A stretch of 64,000 nt of DNA from Rhodocyclaceae bacterium (GCA_013791905.1 VMSX01000017.1:62001-126000); one strand, 5' to 3'. Shown: positions 44,164-51,559, numbered from the stretch's first letter. Program-made: numbers and translations. Notes: generated by a model not told the origin, from the letters alone.

Positions 44164-44560
44164 ATGAAGCGCGCGTTCAAGACCCGACATTTCAAGCGCT
44201 GGATGGGTAAAACAGAACTGACCGACCGCTTGCTCTGTTGGTGCAGTGGAGGAAATGGTTCTGGTTCTGGGTCTGATTGATGCTGATCTTGGCGGTGGCG
44301 TCGTGAAGAAGCGAATTGGGCTTGCAGGGCGCGGTAAACGTGGCGGTGCGAGGACGTTGGTTGCCACCAATAAGGGAGACCGGTGGTTCTTCGTCTTCGG
44401 GTTCGAGAAGAATGAAAGAACCAACATCACAGATGACGAGTTGGGTGCGTTGCAGGACATCGCCGCACAATTGCTGGCCAGAACAGGTCGGCAACTGGAT
44501 GAAGCAGTAAAGGATGGTTCGCTAGAGGAGATTTGCGATGACGACAAAAACCAGGACTAA
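44164..44560 (+). pseudogene. RelE/HigB-type toxin gene with a frameshift
   Basis: From ATG 44164 the frame encodes MKRAFKTRHFKRWMGKTELTDRLLC, then leaves the family pattern and stops soon after. The rest (GTG 44246 onward: MEEMVLVLGLIDADLGGGVVKKRIGLAGRGKRGG, then DRWFFVFGFEKNERTNI) is in the +1 frame. Removing one T at about 44238-44239 would join them into a normal RelE-family toxin of about 130 residues (PF06296 type). It is a broken gene, or a sequencing error. The downstream part could be re-initiated at GTG 44246. It overlaps the antitoxin gene by 23 nt. Confidence 0.8.
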
Positions 44561-44867
44561 GGCCAAGGGTCGTATCTTTGAGGCTGTGCACGAAACGGCC
44601 AGCGACCTTCATCGTCTCGGCTTTATCGACAAGCGCAAGATGAGCAAGTTCGATGCATTGTGCCTCGATCCAATACCCGATTACGACAGCCAACAGATTC
44701 GCGCGCTACGAGATCATCTACAACTCAGCCAGGCGGTACTGGCAGCTGTGCTGAATACCAGCCTGTCGACAGTCCGCAAATGGGAAGTCGGTGACAAGCA
44801 TCCGAGCGGCCCGTCGCTCAAGTTGCTCAACCTTCTGGAACGCAAAGGGCTGGAAGCCGTTCTTTGA
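44538..44867 (+). CDS. XRE-family antitoxin (HigA-like)
   Basis: This 109-residue protein has a C-terminal helix-turn-helix (QIRALRDHLQLSQAVLAAVLNTSLSTVRKWEVGDKHPSGPSLKLLNLL, about 54-101). The N-terminal half should contact the toxin. AGAGGAG lies 7 nt before the ATG. It appears intact while its toxin gene is frameshifted, and it probably represses the promoter at 44128-44157. Confidence 0.87.
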   Translation: MTTKTRTKAKGRIFEAVHETASDLHRLGFIDKRKMSKFDALCLDPIPDYDSQQIRALRDHLQLSQAVLAAVLNTSLSTVRKWEVGDKHPSGPSLKLLNLLERKGLEAVL

Positions 44868-44886
44868 TCCGCACGCCCATCTTCTC
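44865..44886 (+). repeat. Third short copy of the glycosyltransferase 5' end
   Basis: TGATCCGCACGC is followed after three differing bases by TCTTCTC, matching 19 of 22 positions of the start region at 47104. It begins at the stop codon of the XRE gene. With 44053 and 47103 it makes three related sequences bounding toxin-antitoxin modules. Confidence 0.55.
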
Positions 44887-44933
44887 GCACGACATTCACA
44901 GGTGTATGAATTGCTTGCACAGCCACGAAAGTG

Positions 44934-44957
44934 AAACTCGGCCTTGGCAGGACGGCG
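44934..44957 (+). repeat. 24-bp dispersed repeat, 20/24 match
   Basis: This diverged intergenic copy lies about 50 bp after the short glycosyltransferase-start fragment and 22 bp before the IS-like repeats. It is weak alone, but the position next to other junction sequences is notable. Confidence 0.35.
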
Positions 44958-44978
44958 GAGAAAATGGCAGGCGGAGTT

Positions 44979-45038
44979 GGTTGGCCGGCGACAATTAGCG
45001 TGACCGGTTGGCGACAATTATCTTGGCCGGTTGGGCCG
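44979..45038. mobile_element. Tandem GGCGACAATTA repeats, possible IS21-like end
   Basis: Two direct units occur at 44979-45005 and 45006-45028, each GGTTGGC..GCGACAATTA...TG.CC, and a third unit begins at 45029. Multiple 20-bp repeats with this look resemble the ends of IS21-family elements, as I recall them. No transposase gene is present. The stretch 44868-45144 holds otherwise only the dispersed repeat copy and the next module's promoter. Confidence 0.4.
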
Positions 45039-45117
45039 TAAGCCTGGAAGGCCCGGCAGCGAGCAAAACAAGGGTGCGTAGCGTCACAACAACAAGCACC
45101 ATTCTTTTTCGTTTAAT

Positions 45118-45135
45118 TGTATAAAATAGGATACA
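45118..45135 (+). promoter_or_regulatory. Inverted repeat in the promoter of the HigBA-like module
   Basis: TGTAT (45118-45122) and ATACA (45131-45135) flank an AT-rich 8-nt spacer, 9 nt before the toxin start at 45145. This is a likely operator. The surrounding 45100-45140 is AT-rich, but I cannot assign the -35 and -10 hexamers with confidence. Confidence 0.4.
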
Positions 45136-45144
45136 TATTAGTTC

Positions 45145-45435
45145 GTGACTACCGTCTACACCACGGAGCAATTCGATAACTGGTTCGACGGCCTACGCGA
45201 CGAACGTGGCAGGGCGGCAATTCGGGTGCGCGTGCGTCGTGCCGAAGACGGCAACTTCGGTGATTGCGAACCGGTTGGCGAAGGCGTTTCAGAGATGCGG
45301 ATTCACTATGGCCCTGGATACCGCGTCTATTTCAAACGCACTGGCATCGAGATAGTGATTCTCCTGGCTGGTGGCGACAAGAGTACGCAAGCGAAAGACG
45401 TCAAGAAGGCGCTGAAGCTGGCACGCGAAATATAG
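45145..45435 (+). CDS. HigB-like toxin (phage-derived Gp49 / RelE family)
   Basis: This 96-residue addiction-module killer protein has EQFDNWFDGLRDERGRAAIRVRVRRAEDGNFGDCEPVGEGVSEMRIHYGPGYRVYF, then IVILLAGGDKSTQAKDVKKALKLA. These are the hallmarks of the Gp49-like family (PF05973), which cut ribosome-bound mRNA. It starts with GTG. It is complete and is the only toxin of this five-module block without visible damage. The antitoxin starts 9 nt after its stop. Confidence 0.9.
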   Translation: MTTVYTTEQFDNWFDGLRDERGRAAIRVRVRRAEDGNFGDCEPVGEGVSEMRIHYGPGYRVYFKRTGIEIVILLAGGDKSTQAKDVKKALKLAREI

Positions 45436-45444
45436 GAGATGGCA

Positions 45445-45798
45445 ATGACCCTGAAACTACGAAAATGGGACGCGGTAGAGCAGTTAAAAACAGAAGAAGA
45501 TATGGCGCTGTACCTGGAGGCGGCCATGGAAGACGCGGGCGACGACGCAGCCTTTATTGCCAAAGTTCTCGGCGACATTGCCCGCGCCAAGGGCATGACA
45601 CAACTTTCTCGTGACACCGGCATCGGGCGCGAAAGCCTTTACAAGGCGTTGTCAGGTGAAGGTAATCCCAGCTTTGCCACCATCCTCAAAGTCGTCCATG
45701 CCCTTGGTGTGCGCCTACATGCCGCACCGGCCATCGTTGCCGCCAAACCGCGACGGACGACTCGCAAGAAGCCAGCGAGCGAATTGGCGGCTGCATGA
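45445..45798 (+). CDS. Addiction-module antidote protein (XRE family)
   Basis: This 117-residue protein contains WDAVEQLKTEEDMALYLEAAMEDAGDDAAFIAKVLGDIARAKGMTQLSRDTGIGRESLYKALSGEGNPSF, the standard antidote of HigB-like killers with a central helix-turn-helix. ATG 45445 has AGGAG 6 nt upstream, which favours it over ATG 45439. The basic tail (KPRRTTRKKPASE) may contact DNA. The pair looks functional. Confidence 0.9.
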   Translation: MTLKLRKWDAVEQLKTEEDMALYLEAAMEDAGDDAAFIAKVLGDIARAKGMTQLSRDTGIGRESLYKALSGEGNPSFATILKVVHALGVRLHAAPAIVAAKPRRTTRKKPASELAAA

Positions 45799-45856
45799 GC
45801 TCCGCCATCTGATTGCCGTCGGGATGATTAGCCGCCTGAGGAAACACTGATTAACC

Positions 45857-45922
45857 CATGGTTCGACAAGCTCACCACGAACGCAATCAACAACAACTTA
45901 CCGCTTGTCCTGAGCCTGCCGA
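45857..45922. repeat. GTTCGACAAGCTCACC-type dispersed repeat
   Basis: CATGGTTCGACAAGCTCACC (45857-45876), continuing ACGAACG, and a reverse-type half CCGCTTGTCCTGAGCCTGCC (45901-45920) resemble the two arms of the widespread proteobacterial intergenic repeat whose arms read TTCGACAAGCTCA and TGAGCTTGTCGAA. The element supplies the start codon and first codons of the following toxin remnant. Confidence 0.6.
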
Positions 45923-46133
45923 CTGGAAGCCCATGCAGACGGTAGGCGCCGGGGTGAAAGAGATTCGCATCAGAGTCGAGAATGCATATCGGGTGCTCTA
46001 TGTTGCCAAGTTTGCCGAAGCGGTTTATGTCCTACATGGCTTTGAGAAGAAAACCCGGCGAACGCCGAAAGCCGACATTGACCTGGCAGGAAAGCGTTAT
46101 CGGCAGCTATTGAATGAAAGGAAGAAAAAATGA
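45858..46133 (+). pseudogene. Gp49/RelE-family toxin with N-terminus replaced by a repeat
   Basis: The C-terminal 65 residues are a typical Gp49-like toxin: PADWKPMQTVGAGVKEIRIRVENAYRVLYVAKFAEAVYVLHGFEKKTRRTPKADIDLAGKRY. The first about 20 residues (MVRQAHHERNQQQLTACPE) come from the dispersed repeat and do not match the family, whose members carry about 40 further N-terminal residues. The toxin is probably inactive. It overlaps the antitoxin gene by 4 nt (ATGA), so the remnant may keep that gene translated. Confidence 0.75.
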
Positions 46134-46516
46134 GCGGGCTTACGATGACCAAGAGCAGCGGCAACGTATTTGCTGATCTTGGCTTTTCTGCCGATGAGGC
46201 GCAGAACCTGCTGCTGCGTTCGCAAACCATGTCAGCCCTGGCGAGTTGGTATCTAGCCAGCGGGTTGACCCAGGCACAAGCAGCGAAAGCGCTGGGCATT
46301 ACCCAGCCACGGCTGAATCAACTGCTCAAAGGCAAGATCAACGAATTCAGCCTGGATGCCTTGGTCACTATAGCCACTCGCGCCGGCATGCGTGTGGCGC
46401 TGACCATCAAGCCGGCAGCCAATGTAAAGGCGGTTGCTGCACATCAGGCCGACACAAACTCGCAGCTGCTGCCGAAGGCCGCAGTTTTGCCTTCGAGACG
46501 ACACTATCCGGTTTGA
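46130..46516 (+). CDS. XRE-family antitoxin with a run-on C-terminus
   Basis: This 128-residue protein contains VFADLGFSADEAQNLLLRSQTMSALASWYLASGLTQAQAAKALGITQPRLNQLLKGKINEFSLDALVTIATRAGMRVALTIKPA, a complete Gp49-partner antitoxin with helix-turn-helix. Such antitoxins usually end near here. This one continues about 30 residues into sequence that in another frame encodes a zeta-toxin remnant, so its stop was probably lost when the two modules were joined. ATG at codon 6 is an alternative start. Confidence 0.82.
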   Translation: MSGLTMTKSSGNVFADLGFSADEAQNLLLRSQTMSALASWYLASGLTQAQAAKALGITQPRLNQLLKGKINEFSLDALVTIATRAGMRVALTIKPAANVKAVAAHQADTNSQLLPKAAVLPSRRHYPV

Positions 46517-46788
46517 CTTACGCGCACATGATTGATACATGGCGAGGTAACGGCTACAAGGTAAAATTAATATTTCTGTCGTTAACTACCCCTGAGGAAG
46601 CAATTGCCCGCGTCGCCATGCGGGTGCGCCAAGGTGGGCATAACATACCGATGGATACTGTTCGTCGCCGCTTTGCTGCTGGGTTGGCGAAGTTTCGTGA
46701 CACCTACCGGCAACGAGTCAACTTCTGGCAATTGTTTGACAATAGCGGGGAAATGCCGCTGTTGCTGGAGGAAGGAGAAAATCCATGA
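46443..46788 (+). pseudogene. Zeta-toxin-like kinase, C-terminal remnant
   Basis: In the frame ending at 46788 the sequence EGRSFAFETTLSGLTYAHMIDTWRGNGYKVKLIFLSL, then AIARVAMRVRQGGHNIPMDTVRRRFAAGL and FDNSGEMPLLLEEGE, is a clear match to zeta-toxin/P-loop kinases. The N-terminal part with the Walker A motif is missing, and no start codon with a ribosome-binding site opens this frame near the junction. It is a remnant fused behind the XRE antitoxin gene. Its stop overlaps the small downstream antitoxin start (ATGA). Confidence 0.82.
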
Positions 46789-46982
46789 GCACTGTCATTA
46801 ACACTGCACCAAAGCTTTCTCGACTAGCAGATCTTGATATGCAGGCTGCACCCGCTGCCCTGATCCGTGCTGCTCAACGTGCCCGCGAAATCGCCACCCG
46901 CACCCATACTCCATTGGTAATCAACAAAAATGGCAAGCTGGTCGAAGAAATAGTTCAACCCACGCTCGCCGACAAAGAATAA
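46785..46982 (+). CDS. Small antitoxin partner of the zeta-like kinase
   Basis: This 65-residue protein (SRLADLDMQAAPAALIRAAQRAREIATRTHTPLVINKNGKLVEE) resembles the short proteins encoded just downstream of zeta-like kinases. It has a strong GGAGGAAGGAG site. It overlaps the kinase remnant by ATGA and looks intact. Its antitoxin role is inferred from position and family resemblance. Confidence 0.7.
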   Translation: MSTVINTAPKLSRLADLDMQAAPAALIRAAQRAREIATRTHTPLVINKNGKLVEEIVQPTLADKE

Positions 46983-47037
46983 GTAACAGATACTCCACAA
47001 TTAATCAGCCGCAAGCCGATTGGGGTACTGTGCATCC

Positions 47038-47106
47038 ATGAGCCACGCCTTCCTGTTTGTTCCCGCCGCTGGCGATCAGCAAGAGCGCTTATCATTCCCC
47101 GCATGA
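47038..47106 (+). CDS. Possible 22-codon leader ORF before the glycosyltransferase
   Basis: ATG 47038 opens a frame of 22 codons (MSHAFLFVPAAGDQQERLSF and two more) whose TGA overlaps the glycosyltransferase start as ATGA. There is no strong ribosome-binding site and I recognise no family. It may be a coupling leader or the tail of a lost gene. Confidence 0.25.
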   Translation: MSHAFLFVPAAGDQQERLSFPA

Positions 47107-48281
47107 TCCGCACGCTGCTCTTCTCCACCCTCTACCCCAGCAGCGTGCGGCCGAGCCACGGCATCTTCGTCGAGACGCGTCTGCGCCACCTGCTGGCCAG
47201 CGGCGAAGTCGAAACGCGCGTCGTCGCCCCGGTGCCCTGGTTCCCGCTGCGCCATAAGCTGTTCGGCGAGTATGCCAAACACGCTGCCGTGTCCCGCCAC
47301 GAAGTGCGCAACGGCATCAGCATCGAACATCCCCGCTACCTACTATTGCCCCGGCTCGGCATGAACAGCGCCCCCGCGTCGCTCGCCCGCACTGGTCTGG
47401 CGGCCGCGAGGCGCCTGATCGCCAGCGGCTACGATTTCGATCTCATCGACGCGCACTATTTCTACCCCGACGGCGTGGCCGCAACAATAATTGGCAAGGC
47501 ACTCAACAAACCTGTCGTCATTACCGCGCGCGGCACCGACATCAACCTGATTCCACAGTATTCGAAGCCTCGCCAGATGATTCTCGACGCAGCCCGCGAC
47601 TGCGCGGCAATGATCACCGTTTGTGCTGCGCTTAAGGACGCAATAGTCGGTCTTGGCGGGGCGGCGGAAAAGATCACTGTATTGCGCAATGGCGTCGATC
47701 TTGAGCTGTTCAAGCCGGAGGATCGGCAACAGTCCCGGGCAACTTTTGGGATGAAAGGCGGTTTCGCCATTGCATCCGTCGGCCACCTCATCGAACGCAA
47801 AGGGCATCATCTGGTGATCGAGGCGCTGCCGCAGCTTCCCGATGCCGAGCTCTACATCGCCGGCGCGGGAGAGGAGGAACCCCGTCTGCGCGCCTTGGCC
47901 GACAACTTGAGCGTCGCGCAGCGGGTCCACTTTCTCGGCGCAATACCGCAAGCAAGGTTGCGTACCCTCTACAATGCGTCCGACTGCCTGGTGCTGGCAT
48001 CGAGCCGCGAAGGCTGGGCGAATGTGCTTCTGGAAGCGATGGCCTGCGGCACGCCGGTCGTTGCGTCGAACGTCTGGGGCACGCCAGAAGTCGTTGCGAC
48101 TGCCGCGGCTGGTGTGCTGATGCTGGAGCGCAACGCGAATGGTATCGTTGAGGCGATCGGCAGGCTGCGGCAAGCGCTGCCGGATCGGGGAGCAACCCGT
48201 GTCTATGCCGAGCAGTTCAGCTGGGATGCCACCACCGCCGGGCAACTGGCGCTCTTTCGCCAAGTGCTTGGGCTAACGTAA
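47103..48281 (+). CDS. GT4-family glycosyltransferase
   Basis: This 392-residue GT-B enzyme opens MIRTLLFSTLYPSSVRPSHG and has FDLIDAHYFYPDGVAA, ARGTDINLIPQYSKPRQMI, LRNGVDLELF and the donor motif SREGWANVLLEAMACGTPVVASNVWGTPEVV. It should add a sugar of the exopolysaccharide unit. It directly follows the damaged toxin-antitoxin block. Partial copies of its first 70 nt lie at 44053 and, more weakly, at 44865. Confidence 0.9.
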   Translation: MIRTLLFSTLYPSSVRPSHGIFVETRLRHLLASGEVETRVVAPVPWFPLRHKLFGEYAKHAAVSRHEVRNGISIEHPRYLLLPRLGMNSAPASLARTGLAAARRLIASGYDFDLIDAHYFYPDGVAATIIGKALNKPVVITARGTDINLIPQYSKPRQMILDAARDCAAMITVCAALKDAIVGLGGAAEKITVLRNGVDLELFKPEDRQQSRATFGMKGGFAIASVGHLIERKGHHLVIEALPQLPDAELYIAGAGEEEPRLRALADNLSVAQRVHFLGAIPQARLRTLYNASDCLVLASSREGWANVLLEAMACGTPVVASNVWGTPEVVATAAAGVLMLERNANGIVEAIGRLRQALPDRGATRVYAEQFSWDATTAGQLALFRQVLGLT

Positions 48282-48293
48282 TGGAGATGCACG

Positions 48294-49568
48294 TTGCGTG
48301 ACCTGATCCTGACAGCCTTCGTTTTAGGTTCAATACCATTTATCTTCCGCAACCCATTCATCGGGCTGCTGATGTGGGTGTGGCTGGGGATCATGAACCC
48401 CCATCGCTTCACCTGGGATTTTGCCTACAGCATGCCGTTCGCGTATATCGTGGCTGTCTGCACGCTGGCGAGCACGCTCGTCAATGCCGGCAAACGCTAT
48501 AGCTTCCCCACCGATCGTGCCGCCGTCATCCTGATCCTCCTGGTACTGTGGCTGGGTGTCTCACCCCTGTTCTCTTTTCATCTGGACAGGGAATTTGACA
48601 TGTGGCTCAAGCCCGTCAAGATTCAGTTGATGGTCATGATTGCGTTCCTTCTGGTGGGAACGCGCGAGCAATTGCACAAGCTGACATGGGTTCTTGCGCT
48701 GTCGGTCGGATTCTTCGGCATCAAGGGTGGTCTTTTCACGATTGCCACAGCTGGTCATTACAAGGTCTGGGGCCCGGCAGCAAGTTTCATTGAGGACAAC
48801 AATACCCTGGCGCTGGCCATCATCATGGCGGTACCGCTATTTCGCTATCTGCAATTGCATAGCGAGAATCCTTGGGTCAAACGATTCTGCCTGGCTGCCA
48901 TGGGGCTTTGTGTCGTTGCGGCAGTCGGGTCTCAATCCCGTGGCGCATTCCTTGCCTTGGCGGCGATGGGGGTATTCCTGTGGTCCAAGAGCCGGCAGAA
49001 AGGGCTGGTCGGCATTCTGATGCTGCTCGCTCTGCCCATCGCCTGGTGGCTGATGCCGGAAAGCTGGACAGACCGCATGTCTACAATCTCGGCCTACGAG
49101 CAGGATTCCTCGGCCATGGGGCGCATCAATGCCTGGTGGATGGCCTGGAATCTTGCAGTGGATCGATTCCCGATTGGCGGCGGATTTGTCGTTTATGAAC
49201 CGGATGTGTTCATGCGCTATGCGCCAGACCCGTTCGCGATCCATGCAGCACACAGCATCTATTTTCAGATTCTGGGCGAACACGGCTTCATTGGACTGGC
49301 GCTGTTCCTGCTGGTTTACCTGTTCTCCTGGCTGAACGGTGCCTGGATCGTCCGCAATACCAAGGGCAAGCCCGGTTGGGAATGGGCGCACGATCTCGCC
49401 GCCATGTGCCAGGTGAGTCTTGTCGGTTATGCCGTTGGTGGCGCCTTCCTTAGCCTGACCTACTTCGATCTTCCCTATTACATAGTTGTCATCTTGGTCG
49501 TTTTGCGCGGGTTGGTGCGCCGACAGCTTTCATTGGCCACTCATGCAACCAGGATGGTGCCAGCATGA
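48294..49568 (+). CDS. O-glycosylation ligase/polymerase-like protein, XrtA system (TIGR03097 type)
   Basis: This 424-residue integral membrane protein has about ten helices and a Wzy-C-like region (SQSRGAFLALAAMGVFLW, then HSIYFQILGEHGFIGLALFLLVYLF). The N-terminal MRDLILTAFVLGSIPFIFRNPFIGLLMWVWLGIMNPHR is typical of the PEP-CTERM putative O-ligase family. It may polymerise the repeat unit or attach it to PEP-CTERM proteins. The start is TTG 48294 with GGAG 7 nt upstream. It overlaps the deacetylase gene (ATGA). Confidence 0.9.
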   Translation: MRDLILTAFVLGSIPFIFRNPFIGLLMWVWLGIMNPHRFTWDFAYSMPFAYIVAVCTLASTLVNAGKRYSFPTDRAAVILILLVLWLGVSPLFSFHLDREFDMWLKPVKIQLMVMIAFLLVGTREQLHKLTWVLALSVGFFGIKGGLFTIATAGHYKVWGPAASFIEDNNTLALAIIMAVPLFRYLQLHSENPWVKRFCLAAMGLCVVAAVGSQSRGAFLALAAMGVFLWSKSRQKGLVGILMLLALPIAWWLMPESWTDRMSTISAYEQDSSAMGRINAWWMAWNLAVDRFPIGGGFVVYEPDVFMRYAPDPFAIHAAHSIYFQILGEHGFIGLALFLLVYLFSWLNGAWIVRNTKGKPGWEWAHDLAAMCQVSLVGYAVGGAFLSLTYFDLPYYIVVILVVLRGLVRRQLSLATHATRMVPA

Positions 49569-50506
49569 TCGCAAGGTTGCCCATGTTGCTATGGCCGCTG
49601 CACAGGCAAATACTGACCATCTTGATATACCACCGCGTCTTGCCGGAGCCAGACCCGCTGCGCCCCGGCGAGGTCACGGCTGACACCTTTGACCGTCAAA
49701 TGCAATTCCTGGCAAAGCATTTTGCCGTGCTGCCGCTGCTGGAGGCGGTCGGGCAGGTGCGCCGTGGCAGCTTGCCCCGGCGCACCTGCTGCATCACCTT
49801 TGACGATGGCTACGCCGACAATCTCACTGTTGCCTTGCCAATCCTTGAGAAGCACCGCCTGCCGGCCACCGTGTTTGTGACCACGGGTTATCTGGATGGC
49901 AAAAAGATGTTCAATGATGCGGTGATCGATGCCGTGGCAGCTGCCGACGGCCCCTCTCTTGATCTACGGGAGTTGGGTGAAGGCGAACTGCCCCTGATGA
50001 CCCTCGCCGACCGTCAGGCAGCCATTGCCAGGATTTTGAGGAAACTAAGATATCAGCCACCGCAGGAACGCGCAGCGGCTGTAGCGAAACTGCTCGCAAT
50101 AACAGGCGGTGGTTCGCAGCATGGCGATATCATGCTGACTTCGGATCAGGTCGGCGAGCTCTCGCGTCGCGGGGTGGAGATTGGCGGCCACACCGTCACG
50201 CACAACATCCTGACCAACCTCGATGACGACCAGGCGCGGCAGGAGATTGTGTCTGGCAAGCAACACCTGGAGGCGCTTACCGGGAAGGCCGTCCGGGTCT
50301 TTGCTTATCCGAACGGCCAGCCCCACCGCGACTATGCGCAGCACCACGTCACCATGGTGAGGGACGTTGGATTTGAACTTGCGGTAACTACGGCCAATGG
50401 TGTCTGCAATTTCTCAAGCGATATATTCCAGTTACCTCGATTCATCCCGTGGGGTAGTTCAATCACGGCTATGGCTGCAAGAATGATGCGTAACGCCTGG
50501 GTGTAA
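49565..50506 (+). CDS. Polysaccharide deacetylase family protein
   Basis: This 313-residue NodB-fold enzyme has motif 1 CITFDDGYADN (about 76-86), motif 2 GGHTVTHNIL and ALTGKAVRVFAYPNG. It is a second deacetylase, distinct from the one at 29263-30126 and lacking its DUF3473-type blocks. The substrate is probably an N-acetylated sugar of the polymer. Its start overlaps the O-ligase stop. Confidence 0.88.
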   Translation: MIARLPMLLWPLHRQILTILIYHRVLPEPDPLRPGEVTADTFDRQMQFLAKHFAVLPLLEAVGQVRRGSLPRRTCCITFDDGYADNLTVALPILEKHRLPATVFVTTGYLDGKKMFNDAVIDAVAAADGPSLDLRELGEGELPLMTLADRQAAIARILRKLRYQPPQERAAAVAKLLAITGGGSQHGDIMLTSDQVGELSRRGVEIGGHTVTHNILTNLDDDQARQEIVSGKQHLEALTGKAVRVFAYPNGQPHRDYAQHHVTMVRDVGFELAVTTANGVCNFSSDIFQLPRFIPWGSSITAMAARMMRNAWV

Positions 50507-50536
50507 TGGGCGACGGCCGAGCGTTGAGTTATTTGA

Positions 50537-51559
50537 ATGGCGTTAATGGTTGTCAAACAGATTGAAAGGGATAAGGATTTGGGGAGTGAATTGGATATGC
50601 CTTCAGCGTCGGACATTGGATCAGAATGGTCTGTGGCTGTATTCGCAGCACGTGAATCACCACAAGTCATATTAGCTACATTGGATGCAGTGATTAATGC
50701 AACATGCAAACGTACAACAGTGGACTTGCTGATAAACGGCAACTCACCGTTGGCCAACAAAATCGCGGAGACTTTGAGCAGGCATCCGATAACAAGCGAT
50801 TTCGCGAAGGTACGCCTCTGGCACATTCAATTAGGTGATAAGGCACATGCATGGAACCAATTTATTCATCATCTCTGGCCCCAAGGGACAACAGCTTTCT
50901 TTGTTGATGGTTATGTGCAGCCTGCGGAGAAATCGTTTGCATTCCTTGCAGACGGGGTGAATTCATCAGAGCAGGTGTTTGGTTCCGCTGGTTTACCGAG
51001 TAGCGGGCGTACGGCCCCGCAACTGCGGCAACAGATTCAGATAGAGCATAGTCTTCACGGCAACCTGTTCAGTTTGAAGCCTAGCGTAATTTTGCGCATA
51101 AAAAAGATTGGGTTTCGACTTCCTCTTGGGATTTATCGGACCGATGCAGTGCTAGAGGCGGCTCTCAAGTTTAGTTTTGATCCTGAACACAACGATTGGA
51201 ATATTGACCGAGTGTTTATTCATCCGCAGGTGACGTGGGCAACACCCGCAAAGCATTGGTGGCGTTATTCAGACATAAAGGCACATCTGAAGCGCATGTT
51301 GCGACAGTCTCAAGGGAAATTGGAAATTCATGCCGTTAGGTATCATTTGGCGATCAAAAAACGTGGTGCTGCTTCTTTACCACGCACTGCACTTGAATTG
51401 GTGTTGACCTGGATTGATGAATGTCCCGATCAGGCTAGGGAAGTCTTGCGCAGTTTTATGCTTAGACGTGCTCTTTCGCAAATGCGCGCGCGACATGACT
51501 GGTCAAGTGCCAATATCCCACCAGTTCTAATCTGGCCCGTGAGTAATAAAAGTGAATAG
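50537..51559 (+). CDS. Putative GT2-like glycosyltransferase
   Basis: This 340-residue protein looks like a divergent GT-A enzyme: WSVAVFAARESPQVILATLDAVINA, then VDLLINGNS and a DxD-like FFVDGYVQP. I cannot assign the sugar. The base composition is visibly richer in A and T than the deacetylase and O-ligase genes before it, which suggests later acquisition. The start is uncertain: GTG or ATG near 50537, or the in-frame ATG at 50597. Confidence 0.6.
   Translation: MALMVVKQIERDKDLGSELDMPSASDIGSEWSVAVFAARESPQVILATLDAVINATCKRTTVDLLINGNSPLANKIAETLSRHPITSDFAKVRLWHIQLGDKAHAWNQFIHHLWPQGTTAFFVDGYVQPAEKSFAFLADGVNSSEQVFGSAGLPSSGRTAPQLRQQIQIEHSLHGNLFSLKPSVILRIKKIGFRLPLGIYRTDAVLEAALKFSFDPEHNDWNIDRVFIHPQVTWATPAKHWWRYSDIKAHLKRMLRQSQGKLEIHAVRYHLAIKKRGAASLPRTALELVLTWIDECPDQAREVLRSFMLRRALSQMRARHDWSSANIPPVLIWPVSNKSE

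Noticed and set aside
44868-45144. Small RNA or tRNA gene in the gap between modules
   Set aside because: No cloverleaf, promoter-terminator pair or conserved RNA motif is visible. The gap is explained by repeat fragments and a promoter.
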